Part shown: in pieces, positions 48,260 through 57,036 of the stretch
How the letters are laid out: every line of letters starts with the position of its first letter
Numbering within the stretch: position 1 is the stretch's first letter
Source of the DNA: Mycobacterium uberis
GTDB lineage: Bacteria; Actinomycetota; Actinomycetes; Mycobacteriales; Mycobacteriaceae
DNA: 64,000 nucleotides
NCBI RefSeq assembly: GCF_003408705.1
Contig: NZ_QAYL01000006.1
Coordinates: forward strand, 62,001-126,000
Direction of reading: 5' to 3'
Position numbers and translations under genes: made by a program
The notes under the pieces: model-generated
The model's database searches: none
Seen by the model: only the letters and a program-made list of their open reading frames with translations
Told to the model about the DNA's origin: nothing

Positions 48260-49560
48260 TACTTCGATGAGCCGACCGCTCCCGCCAAGCCGATCAATCT
48301 CTGCGGTTCGACGGTTGGTTGTGAGTGCCCTAGGGCATCATCGACCTAGGCCGTCGTCAATTCCTATGCCGGTACAGCCCTCTGTGCTCCGATGGGCTCG
48401 CAAGTCGTGTGGTCTGATCGAGGTCACCACCGCGTGCAAAATCGGCGTTCCTGACGACTGGGTATGGATATGGGAAGCAGGCGAAACCATGTCGACCACC
48501 ACGCTAGTTGCACAAGACTACCGAGGTCTACAAGCGGTCGTTTGAGATGTTTTTTCTGTCTTTACTGTCTGAGTCGCCCGACGAATTCGACACTTTACGG
48601 GACTCCCGGTTGACTAGACGATGCTGCGTGTTCCCGATAACTGCATCAGCAGTCATCGGGAACACGCAGCGAGACTTCGTACTGGAGCTGGCCGAGACAG
48701 AGGAGCATGAGAAGCCTGTTGCATGGAAACTGCCAGTGTCAAGTTACGTTATAGTAGCGCTATTGTTAAGCTCGCCCCTCTGCGAGGCGCTAGTGGGGGC
48801 CGAGCCGATGCCGAACCCCGTGGCGTCAACCGACCCATAAGAGCACCTGAATGCGTGAGTGGCTGCCATCAAACATTGCACGTCCTCGTGCTTGCGACAC
48901 GCGGCAGCAAAGTCGCAGTAGGTGAGATGCGCGGAATGTGTCTGTACATTGATATGCTGCCAGTGCCAGTGATCATCCTCAACGGCAGCCACCACCCACT
49001 CCCGCGCCTGTTCTCGTTGGTGCATAAGTTCACTTACCTTGTCCTGCGTACACGGTAGAGGTGTGTAATGCCCTCCTCTACGATCGATCTCGCGGCCAAG
49101 AACGGTCGTTAGAAGCGCGATGCAATGCCATTGCTACCGCTGTGTTTATGCCTACCGCTGCGATGCGTGCCCGGCCCGAGATACATTGTTCACCGCAAGA
49201 TTCCGTCCTCGTCGGACTACGGCTCGCTGCGCCTGTTCGCGGCGTACTTCGGTGTCAGCGCCGAGGCATTCCTACGTCGGCTAAGCCACCCTCGACCTCG
49301 TTCCAATCGAGGTCTACCGCCAACTCCACACCGAGTTCACCGCTGCATACGACGATGAAACCAAACGCGGCTCGGTCGACTGGCGGGCGAGAACTGTTAC
49401 AGGAATACCGTACACGACCTCGGTAAGGGGTATGTACGGGCGGTGGTGGACGTCCACTGGCGCCATATCATCGACAGCAACACCGCCACAATTCTACTTG
49501 GATGCGAAGGCGAGCCTAGATTCCACATTTGGCTGAGTCAGCCGAGCTACAGAGCGTCAT
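48260..49560 (+). pseudogene. XRE-ImmA (HTH plus M78 metallopeptidase) remnant, like Rv2515c
   Basis: Collinear pieces: RWARKSCGLIEVTTACKIGV, DDWVWIWEAGETMSTTTL (the XRE helix-turn-helix and its tail, 48390-48500), then FEMFFLSLLSESPDEFDTLR with RDFVLELAETEEHEK, the linker, then SHHPLPRLFSLVHKFTYLVL (48980-49040), where ImmA proteins carry HEFAH, here H-K-F-T-Y. After that come SYDGSLR-like LFAAYFGVSAEAFLRRL and the C-terminal VVDVHWRHIIDSNTATIL (49440-49500). Several frameshifts. A long hairpin lies at 48623-48670. Confidence 0.75.
48623..48670. repeat. Long inverted repeat, 16 bp perfect plus 5 bp inner arms
   Basis: GCTGCGTGTTCCCGAT (48623-48638) pairs exactly with ATCGGGAACACGCAGC (48655-48670). 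Inside, ACTGC (48640-48644) pairs with GCAGT (48649-48653), leaving one mismatch and a 4-base loop ATCA. It lies in the middle of the XRE-ImmA remnant and has no poly-T tail. Confidence 0.95.
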
Positions 49561-49569
49561 CTGACTACC

Positions 49570-50000
49570 GTGATCTATTCGTTCGATACGAGTGTCATCC
49601 GCGATGGGCGTCGTTACCTATTCCGGCCCAAAGTGTTCCGTACGCTATGACCCTTGATACGAAGACTACATCGCGACCGGTCCGATACAAGTAGTTGATG
49701 AGGTCCAGCGCGAACTCACCAGGAGCGACGACGACGCCAAACAGTGGGACGACGCGCAAGCCGGCCTGTTCTGTATGCTCGGCCTCCCGATCCAGCAAAG
49801 CGTCACGCAAATTTTGATCCTGCACCCACATCTCGAAAACAGGTCGGCAAACAAAGCAGTGCCTATCCATTCGTCATCGCATTCGCAATGGTGAACAGCG
49901 AAACTGTAGTCGACAAGGAGAACGAAACCAGGAACATGACCGAGCCAATACCTCCGATGCATGCGACGAACTCGGTGTTCCGTACCTAAATATCATGTAG
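49570..50000 (+). pseudogene. DUF4411 (PIN-like) protein remnant, like Rv2514c
   Basis: From GTG 49570 the frame reads VIYSFDTSVIRDGR, then after a shift RYLFRPKVFRTL, DYIATGPIQVVDEVQRELTR and SDDDAKQWDDAQAGLFCMLG, LPIQQSVTQILILHPHLE, then GKQSSAYPFVIAFAMVNSET and finally PNT-like text ending DELGVPYLNIM with TAG at 49998-50000. DUF4411 proteins have a PIN-type nuclease fold and typically follow an XRE-ImmA gene, as here. Three or more frameshifts. Confidence 0.75.
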
Positions 50001-50249
50001 AATACATCGAGGCACAGGGGTGAACATTCTGAGAATAAATGCGTGGTTGTCGAATAGCGTCGTTGTTGTGCAGGCGTTTTGCACAGTGGGCCGATAATGC
50101 TGTTACTTGGGTGATCCCGGCTGGGATCGAACCAGTCATGGATGGCGATACTGGGCGTCGCTGCAGTCCAGATGCTCGAAATATTTCTCTAATAACTGAG
50201 TTTCCCAGACGTTTTCCTTAACTACCGGCTTGGCTTTGCCGTGCGGTGA

Positions 50250-51640
50250 CATTTAGCGTACGACCGATCCGCGTCGCCATTTGACGAGGAAGTACAACGC
50301 AATCACGACGGCCCACGACAACAGGCCGAGTCAGAGTTGGACGTGCGCGCTGCGACCAAAGGCTACTTACACTCGCACAACCACGATGTCAGCGAAGGTG
50401 GAGATAGAAAGCACTGGGAGAAAACATATTGCACCCGCAACTTATCCGGCGGCATCCAGCAGCGAGTAACAAGAAGAACAATGTAGGGCAGTTTAATTAG
50501 ACAAGTAGGCGAACAAGACGATGACGCCCAATAAGTCGAGCAAGAAAGCGAACACGGCGCAGGTTACGAGCCAACGCTATCACGACCTACTATCGACAAG
50601 CACATGGTCACGACATACGGGACCCCGCACCGGCTGAGCTTAATCAGCTGAGCCGGCGCCTCTCGAGGCCAGCTGCCGGGCACGGACAGCATGCGCGAGA
50701 AAGTGTATAGGACCGGATTTAAGCATGACAGGACGGCGGTAAGCACCACCGCATTCATGATTTGATCCGCACTGGGAATACCTATCCGCTTGAACGCAGC
50801 GACATAGAACTAGGCACCGATCTGCACAGCTTCCCAAGGCAGCAGCACAACCAGCAGAAAAACTGAACCGATGAAAAACACCATGATATGAAGTAACCAC
50901 GATGTTGGCCGCGCAGTGTACCGCGCTCTCCGAGTTGGGGTTTCAGCGGCGACGATAGTAGCGATTTCCACACCAACCATGGAAAAGATCGCTACCACGA
51001 TGGCGGCAAAGACAGCCCTCACCCCATTAGGGAAGGATCCGCCATGCGAACCAAGGTTGGATAACTCCAGTTGACGACGTAACCACAGGCCGAGAACGAA
51101 CAACATGGCTGACACCCAAAAGACCTTAATGGCAGTGATTTTGATTCTGGCGAAATAAAATTTTAACTCCCCACAGGATATGATGGAGAACAGTTCGTTC
51201 ACAGTCATAATGGCCATCAGGATCAGCGCAGGCAACCACAACAGCATATGAAACCAATAGGTGATGACTTTACCGCCGGCGATGGCCTCAAATCCGACCA
51301 CGACTACCCAGAAGTACCAATACAGCCAGCCAACCAAGAAGCCGGCCCAGCCACCGAGGGTTTGTCCTGCATAGTCAGCGAACTATCCCGTGCAAAGGGT
51401 TCGCGGCAACCATCTTGCCGAGCATCCGAATCACCAGAATTGGTTGGCATACCACACACCATGTAGGTCAAGAATACAACGGGATCGGCCGCATGGTTTA
51501 CTACGCCAGACCCAACAAACAAACCAGTGTCAATCACGCCGCCAGTAGTGTTCATGTTGAACTGACGCTACGACAGGCCTTGTCGCAACTCCGATGGATT
51601 ACCCATGGCACTGCCATTGGCAGACAACTGCTCAGTTTGG
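50250..51640 (-). pseudogene. gabP: Amino-acid (GABA-type) permease remnant, homologue of Rv0522 (gabP)
   Basis: The N-terminal part reads QFNMNTTGGVIDTGLFVGSG (51510-51570), then the largest open piece, 50810-51337, gives GWLYWYFWVVVVGFEAIAGG and VFAAIVVAIFSMVGVEIATI, the family-wide APC motifs. Further on come QIMNAVVLTAVLSCLNPVLY, REAPAQLIKLSRCGVP (50600-50780) and the C-terminal region WRRGSV near 50280. Frameshifts separate them. Position next to Rv0523c matches M. tuberculosis. Confidence 0.9.
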
Positions 51641-51644
51641 CATT

Positions 51645-52018
51645 AGTTATGCTGATCGCAGATCAGCTGCTGACCGGGTTCGACCAGACACATCAGATGC
51701 GCCGAGTTGGGATTATGCATCAACAAATCTGACGTTACCGCGGGGTGTCCGGTTTAGCAGTGAATAGTTGGCCATTAATGCTAGCGGCATGGGGTCAGTC
51801 CCGAAGGAGTCGTCAAAAGAGCCTTTCTCATGTGGGAATATGACCACTAGATGGCGGACCGTTGTGACAGTTACCGGTCCCGCGCTCAGGATTTTAGACA
51901 CATGCGAGCAGATCGCGACAAGAGCAACCACCACGGCCGCGGTCAACAAGCACACACCCGTCGGGTGGGGTATGTTGCGGTACCGCAAATTCAGGTGACC
52001 GTTAGGCTGCAACGACAT
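51645..52018 (-). pseudogene. Phospholipase C/acid phosphatase-like fragment
   Basis: A minus-strand open piece (51713-52018) has a hydrophobic helix CLLTAAVVVALVAICSH followed by VRHLVVIFPHEKGSFDDSFG, NYSLLNRTPRGNVRFVDA. The phosphoesterase family (PlcA to PlcD and related phosphatases) starts its catalytic domain with the pattern HxVxxxxENxSFDxxFGxYPG, so this is the decayed N-terminus of such an enzyme. A shifted frame continues with PGQQLICDQ-like text (family LTCDQDH) to about 51645. The rest is gone. Confidence 0.6.
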
Positions 52019-52209
52019 GTCGCAGACCCCTGTCAGGCCTTGGGGCCTAAGAAACGCCCACTAGGGTAAAGGTACAATAAACTGACTGGCCGCCTGTCAG
52101 GATTCGAACTACTTTATCGCTACCGCTGCCAACCCTGAGATGCTGGGTAGAATAACATTGCCCTTGGGTGCAGCTGAGCCCGACCCGCAAAGCTCAGCCG
52201 TCACGGCAT

Positions 52210-53068
52210 TACGCTATGCGTTCCTGACCTGAACCGCCGCGCGATACGGCTTGTGGGCGCTGGCACTAGCGATGCAGCCGCTGATGTGTGGGCTTTGGGT
52301 GCCATCCTGGATCCGCTCGAACCGCAAGCCATGCCACAAACCTTGGATCCTGCCCCGTTTGAGTCCGCGACGTCGGGCAACGCCCTACCCGGCCAGACTC
52401 ACCGACTCGTTCATCTCCACGCATCTCCACGGCTCGTGACGGCGCCAAGACCAATTAGATTGTCGCTTTGCCACTGGGAAAGCCCGAGGTGCTGAATCCA
52501 GTTATTGCGTTGCACGGCAAGAGCGGAAACACAGACATGATGCTCGACGCTAGGGTAGAGGGCGCGCTCGCTCAACTAATTAAGGCGGGTCGCGACCGCC
52601 GTTCGCCGTGGTCAGCATAGATGGTGGCGATACCTACTGGCACCGACGTGCATGCGGCGTGGACTCCGGCGCAATGGTGCTCGAAGAACTCCTACCGATG
52701 CTGTCCTCAATGGGTATGGACACTATCCGGGTGGGTTTCCTGGCCTGGTCAATGGGCGGATACAGAACGCTGCTGCTAGGCGCCCGGCTAGGGCCGTCGC
52801 GGACCGCCGGGATCTGCGCGACCACCCCAGTATTGTTCACTTCATTCACCGACAGCACCCCGGCGCGTTTGATAGCCACAACGATTGGGTGCCAAACAGC
52901 GTGGTCGATCTGCCGGCGCTGTCGTCAATTCCCCTGCAGGTGGACTTGCGACACCAACGACAGCTTCTATTTAGCCCCCGTCAATTCGTCAACCAGCTGA
53001 GCTGGCAGCTTCTTCTCTGGGCGGGCACAGCATTTCGTATTGGTGAGAGCATCTATTCGGCGAGCTAG
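52210..53068 (+). pseudogene. Esterase-like membrane protein remnant, homologue of Rv0519c
   Basis: Plus-strand pieces: PLGKPEVLNPVIALHGKSGN (52470-52530), VEGALAQLIKAG, FAVVSIDGGDTYWHRRACGV (52605-52660), MVLEELLPMLSSMGMDTIRV (52670-52730), LAWSMGGYRTLLLGARLGPS with the nucleophile elbow GWSMGG altered to A-W-S-M-G-G, then in another frame NDWVPNSVVDLPALSSIPLQ and a final HSISYWCEHLFGELD-like region to about 53068. Several frameshifts. The fold is that of Ag85/esterase-D-type hydrolases. Confidence 0.8.
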
Positions 53069-53252
53069 ACGGGATAATCCGAGCAGTGGCTGGCACTTGT
53101 CATAGACAAGCTAGCCGATCGCGCCCTGGCTGATGGCCGAGACCAGTCAATACGTTCACGACCACTGTCAGCTGCCGCAGTGAACTTCTGGCGCAAGCCA
53201 CTCGTCTTACCGCTGAAAGATCTTACCACTGAAAGGTTGCGGGAGGTTTGAG

Positions 53253-53366
53253 ATGATGACGCTGCTGGTCTGCATATCGACAGTCACGCCACTTGCCGGG
53301 CTTGGCCTGGTGCTGCTGCAGGAGCGGCTGGAGCGCTGGGCCTATGAACGGCATGCACAAGACTAA
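53253..53366 (+). CDS. Small membrane protein of 37 residues
   Basis: A short open frame with a good ribosome binding site (GGGAGG, 53241-53246) seven bases before the ATG at 53253; a second ATG follows at once (53256). The 37 residues are one hydrophobic helix (LLVCISTVTPLAGLGLVLLQ) and a charged end ERLERWAYERHAQD, ending in TAA at 53364-53366. The helix and charged tail look like conserved actinobacterial small membrane proteins, but I cannot name the family. It points toward the Rv0514/Rv0513 genes on the other strand. Confidence 0.6.
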   Translation: MMTLLVCISTVTPLAGLGLVLLQERLERWAYERHAQD

Positions 53367-53391
53367 GACGTTTCACTGCTTAGTTTTTCGA

Positions 53392-53631
53392 CTAGCGCTT
53401 GGACAGTAGTCGGGCCACGCCGACCACCCCCAGGATCCCGGAGAGCGTTCCCAACAACAAGGTCAGTAGCAGTTGTTGAGGGTCATACACCACCGACATT
53501 GGGGTCGGCCACCCGTCTGCAATAGGCGCGACGGGAACCGTGTAACGTGAGCGCAACCAGCTAACCTGAGCGCCCACGAAAATGAGAGAAGCCAGAACGA
53601 GTTCGATCACCGCTCGATAACGAGCAATCAC
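53392..53631 (-). CDS. Small membrane protein, homologue of Rv0514
   Basis: A 79-residue protein with two helices: residues about 8-24 (VIELVLASLIFVGAQVSW) and 52-75 (LLLTLLLGTLSGILGVVGVA), joined by an extracytoplasmic loop SRYTVPVAPIADGWPTP. Function unknown. The GTG start at 53631 overlaps the stop of the Rv0513 homologue (GTGA), so the two are coupled. M. tuberculosis Rv0514 is about twenty residues longer, so the start or the N-terminus differs here. It is the last gene of the hemA to hemB run. Confidence 0.8.
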   Translation of the reverse strand: MIARYRAVIELVLASLIFVGAQVSWLRSRYTVPVAPIADGWPTPMSVVYDPQQLLLTLLLGTLSGILGVVGVARLLSKR

Positions 53632-54179
53632 CTCGGTGACCCGTTGTTGTCGTCATCACCGACATCGGCGCTATCCACTCGGGCGGGTTCCACACGCTCG
53701 TGGACCAGTGAAGTCAGTGTCGCCCGAAAGGGTCGATGATGACGCGCCCAGGCTTGTGCGGTGCGCCCTCCGTTGAGCTTAAGACCGATGCCGATGCGGC
53801 CACGCGGCACTCCGGCCAATTCGCCAAGCGCCCGCGCCGACTGCCATGGCTGCAGCTCCTTGTCGGATGCCGGTGCATTCTCGGCTTCCGGATAGATCTT
53901 CACAATTTCGGCAACGAGGATCGTCTCAGTACCCTGACGCAGAGCGTCGTCGGTTAGTTCGACTGAGTAATGGATCCGCGCCGCCTTTACCTGGATACCA
54001 ACAAATCCAGACACCAGAACCAGAAAGATCAACGGGATCACCGGCTGCACCGAAGCGCCGCTCCAGATTTCAATCAAGATCATGAACGTCGCTGCTACCG
54101 GTCCCGATAGCAGCCAAATCCAGCTGGCACCGGGCTCATAAAACAACGGCTTGCGATTGGTCTCCGTCGTTGACGTCAT
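53628..54179 (-). CDS. Membrane protein, homologue of Rv0513
   Basis: A 183-residue protein with two closely spaced helices (about 18-40, WIWLLSGPVAATFMILIEIW; and 46-66, VIPLIFLVLVSGFVGIQVKA) and a long cytoplasmic part with VELTDDALRQGTETILVAEI and GELAGVPRGRIGIGLKLNGG. This is the DUF3093-type layout I associate with actinobacterial haem operons; function unknown. ATG 54179 (MTSTTETNRKPLFYEPG) matches the homologue; ATG 54191 is in frame 12 bases upstream. It lies 37 bases after hemB and overlaps the Rv0514 homologue. Confidence 0.85.
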   Translation of the reverse strand: MTSTTETNRKPLFYEPGASWIWLLSGPVAATFMILIEIWSGASVQPVIPLIFLVLVSGFVGIQVKAARIHYSVELTDDALRQGTETILVAEIVKIYPEAENAPASDKELQPWQSARALGELAGVPRGRIGIGLKLNGGRTAQAWARHHRPFRATLTSLVHERVEPARVDSADVGDDDNNGSPR

Positions 54180-54216
54180 CTGCAGTTCCATCTCGTGATT
54201 GTGACTTATGGGATCG

Positions 54217-55206
54217 TCACGAAAGCCAACCCGCCACATCAACTGCCCAGTACGTGAGTATAATATCTGCCCCAGCGCGCCGGATGCTCGTCAACGACTC
54301 CAGCGCAGCGGCACGTTCGTCAATCCAGTTGTTTGCGGCCGCAGCACAAATCATCGCGTACTCCCCGGAAACTTGATACGCAGCCACCGGCACCGGCGAA
54401 ACACTGGCCGCCGCAGCGACGACGTCCAGGTACCCCAAAGCGGGTTTGATCATGATGATGTCTGCACCCTTGTCGATATCCAGCTCAATTTCGCGCAACG
54501 CATCACGGGCATTGCCTGGTTCCTGCTGGTAGGTGCTCCGGTCACCGGACAGACTGCAATTCACCGCCTCGCGGAACGGTCCGTAGAACGCCGAGGCAAA
54601 CTTCGCGGCGTAAGCGAGGATCGCTATATCAGTGTAACCAGCGCTGTCCAGTCCGTCTCGGATCGCGCCTACTTGACCGTCCATCATCCCGCTCGGACCA
54701 ACCACGTGAGCACCAGATTCCGCTTGTGCCACAGCCATTTCCACGTACCACGCCACGGTGGCATCGTTGTCCACTCGACCTCGTTCGTCAAGGACGCCGC
54801 AATGCCCGTGGTCGGTAAACTCATCCAGGCAGGTATCGACCATCAACACGGTGGCATCGCCAAGATCCTTGGCCAGGTCACAAAGAGCGACGTTGAGGAT
54901 ACCGTCGGGATCTACCCCAACCGAGCCGGTTGCGTCCTTATCTTGATCGCGCGGCACGCCGAACAGGTTCAGTCCACCCACTCCAGCAGCGACAGCATCG
55001 ACGGCGGCACGACGCAGCGAATCCCGGGTGTGCTGCACAACGCCAGGCATGGAAGCAATCGGCCGCGGCTCGTCGATACCATCGGCGACGAACATCGGCA
55101 GGACCAAATGCCTTGGCTCCAGAGAAGTCTGCGCCACTAGGCGGCGCATCGCAGGAGTGGAACGAAGCCGACGCGGTCGGTGCCGCGGGTAACTGCTACC
55201 ACTCAT
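54217..55206 (-). CDS. hemB: HemB, 5-aminolevulinate dehydratase (porphobilinogen synthase)
   Basis: A 329-residue TIM-barrel enzyme (Rv0512) joining two 5-aminolevulinates to porphobilinogen. The two Schiff-base lysines are in LAYAAKFASAFYGPFREA (about 203-220) and DIIMIKPALGYLDVV (about 252-266). The metal-site loop reads DTCLDEFTDHGHCG (about 127-140): Cys and Cys are present but the middle cysteine of zinc enzymes is Asp, a mixed type. ATG 55206 (MSGSSYPRHRP) gives the exact M. tuberculosis length; the longer frame to 55269 has no homology. The gap to hemD is 81 bases. Confidence 0.95.
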   Translation of the reverse strand: MSGSSYPRHRPRRLRSTPAMRRLVAQTSLEPRHLVLPMFVADGIDEPRPIASMPGVVQHTRDSLRRAAVDAVAAGVGGLNLFGVPRDQDKDATGSVGVDPDGILNVALCDLAKDLGDATVLMVDTCLDEFTDHGHCGVLDERGRVDNDATVAWYVEMAVAQAESGAHVVGPSGMMDGQVGAIRDGLDSAGYTDIAILAYAAKFASAFYGPFREAVNCSLSGDRSTYQQEPGNARDALREIELDIDKGADIIMIKPALGYLDVVAAAASVSPVPVAAYQVSGEYAMICAAAANNWIDERAAALESLTSIRRAGADIILTYWAVDVAGWLS

Positions 55207-55287
55207 AGTGGCCACAAGCATCCATGCAATACCAGCCCTGTCGGCATATCGCCGTACAGACACGAACACTCAACCATTGAGAAGTCA

Positions 55288-56982
55288 CTAACGTCTGCGG
55301 CTCTTCTTGCGCGGCGGAGGTAGCGCGCCTTCGGCACGCAGCCGAGCAGCATGCTCGGCCAGGGCGTCAACCAACGGGCCACCCGCAGCGGTATCGGGCT
55401 GAACATCCACCCGCAAGCCAAACTCGGCGGCGGTCTCAGCGGTCTTAGGCCCGATACAAGCAATGATAGTCCGCGCGTGGGGCTTGCCAGCAATACCGAT
55501 CAAGTTACGCACTGTGGAGCTGGAGGTGAAGCACACCGCGTCGAAGCCACCCGTTTTGATCATTTCCCGGGTGGCCGCCGGTGGCGGTGCGGCCCGCACC
55601 GTCCGATAAGCAGTGACATCCTCAATCTCCCAGCCACGCTCGCGCAGTCCTTCGGCCAGCGTTTCAGTGGCGATGTCAGCGCGCGGCAGCAAAACACGGT
55701 TCACCGGATCGAAGACAGTATCATAAGGTGGGAATTCGTCCAGCAGACCGAGGGACGACTGTTCCCCGGCCGGCACTAGCTCCGGGCTGATCCCGAAAGC
55801 CCGGACCCGGTCTGCAGTCGTCTCTCCGACGCAAGCAATCTTCACCCCGGAAAAGGCGCGGGCATCCAGACCGAACTCGCCAAATTTCTCCCACACCGCA
55901 CGAACCGCGTTGGTAGACGTGAACACCACCCATTGGAAACGGCCGTCGACCAACCCCTTGACGGCACGTTCCATCTGCGCGGGACTGCGCGGCGGCTCGA
56001 CGGCGATAGTCGGCACCTCAACTGGCAACGCGCCGTACGTCACCAGCCGCTCGCTCATCTCACTGGCCTGGTCCTTGGTGCGCGGCACCAACACAGTCCA
56101 ACCGTATAGAGCGCGGCTCTCCCACCAATTTAACTTCGCCCGGCTGATCACCGTCTTGCCTATGGTCACCACCAGCGGCCCGGCCAGCGGGTCACCCCCG
56201 GAGGGGGACAGCTTGGCATCGGTGCCAACCAGGACAGCCGGGTCAGCCAATCCCTCCAGCGTGGTTTCGACAGAACGTTGCTGGCAGGTCGTGCCCTGCG
56301 CGGTCACCACGCAGGGTGTGGCGTCGGCCAGCCCATGGTCGATCAGGGTACGCGCCGCATCGGCCAGATGCGATGCTGTGGCTTGCAGAACCAGCGGCCC
56401 AGGAGCCGCTGCTAGTGCTTCCCAGTCCACATCGCCACGCACATCAGCCACCGTGTGCGACGAACCCAGAGGTAGTCCAGCGTAGGTCGGGACAGCACTG
56501 CTGGCGGCCAAGCCTGGCACGATCTCGACGTAAAGATTAGTACGCGCCAAGGCGTTCACTTCGGTGATGACCGCGTCCACTGTCAATGGATCACCCGCCA
56601 CTAACCGCACCACGTCAACGCCCGAACGAGCCTCAGTAGTTAGAGTCTTGGCGACTTCAGCGGGATCACCTAGCGCAGGGCGAATGTCGGCGCTGCAGGA
56701 CATGACCGTCGGTGCGGTTTGGTTGTGATCCCTATCAGAAGCACCCTCGGCAGTGCCACTGGCGGTCACAGCAGCCGGGGCGGCAGACGTCGGGCCAGAG
56801 ACTGGCGGCAGGTCCTTGCCGATCAGTGCCAGTACCGGCTCAGGTACATCGGGGTCGATAAAAACCAGGGCGGCGTTTGCCAACACCGCGGCAGCTTGGG
56901 CAGTTAGTAATCCCGGGGCGCCTGGACCAGCGCCCACAAATATGATACGGCCCGGCCTCGGCTTGCGCCCTCGCGTCGTCAT
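55288..56982 (-). CDS. hemD: HemD fusion: uroporphyrinogen-III C-methyltransferase-like plus uroporphyrinogen-III synthase
   Basis: A 564-residue two-domain protein (Rv0511). The N-terminal domain (about 1-260) is SUMT-like: FVGAGPGAPGLLT (about 14-26), VVRLVAGDPLTVDAV (about 119-133) and EIVPGLAASSAVPTYAGLPL (about 148-167). The C-terminal domain (about 290-545) is uroporphyrinogen-III synthase, which closes the macrocycle, with VVFTSTNAVRAVWEKFG and DAVCFTSSSTVRNLIGIAG. The tail is very basic (PPPRKKSRRR). ATG 56982 has GGGAG upstream and matches the homologue; two more in-frame ATGs at 57003 and 57021 lie in a small tandem duplication. The GPGDP motif of active SUMT is GPGAP here. Confidence 0.93.
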   Translation of the reverse strand: MTTRGRKPRPGRIIFVGAGPGAPGLLTAQAAAVLANAALVFIDPDVPEPVLALIGKDLPPVSGPTSAAPAAVTASGTAEGASDRDHNQTAPTVMSCSADIRPALGDPAEVAKTLTTEARSGVDVVRLVAGDPLTVDAVITEVNALARTNLYVEIVPGLAASSAVPTYAGLPLGSSHTVADVRGDVDWEALAAAPGPLVLQATASHLADAARTLIDHGLADATPCVVTAQGTTCQQRSVETTLEGLADPAVLVGTDAKLSPSGGDPLAGPLVVTIGKTVISRAKLNWWESRALYGWTVLVPRTKDQASEMSERLVTYGALPVEVPTIAVEPPRSPAQMERAVKGLVDGRFQWVVFTSTNAVRAVWEKFGEFGLDARAFSGVKIACVGETTADRVRAFGISPELVPAGEQSSLGLLDEFPPYDTVFDPVNRVLLPRADIATETLAEGLRERGWEIEDVTAYRTVRAAPPPAATREMIKTGGFDAVCFTSSSTVRNLIGIAGKPHARTIIACIGPKTAETAAEFGLRVDVQPDTAAGGPLVDALAEHAARLRAEGALPPPRKKSRRR

Positions 56983-57000
56983 TGTCGCTCCCACCACTCT

Positions 57001-57036
57001 CATCCAACTTCCTAGCTCCATTCAACTTCCTAGCGC
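57001..57036. repeat. 18-bp tandem duplication at the hemC-hemD junction
   Basis: Two 18-base units, 57001-57018 and 57019-57036, are identical at 16 positions. On the minus strand each unit contains the text GCTAGGAAGTTG followed by an ATG after one base. The first copy supplies the last codons and stop of hemC, and both supply possible hemD starts (57021 and 57003). Confidence 0.93.

Noticed and set aside
54208-55140. 310-codon open frame on the plus strand
   Set aside because: It is antisense to hemB, which is a clear, full-length enzyme.
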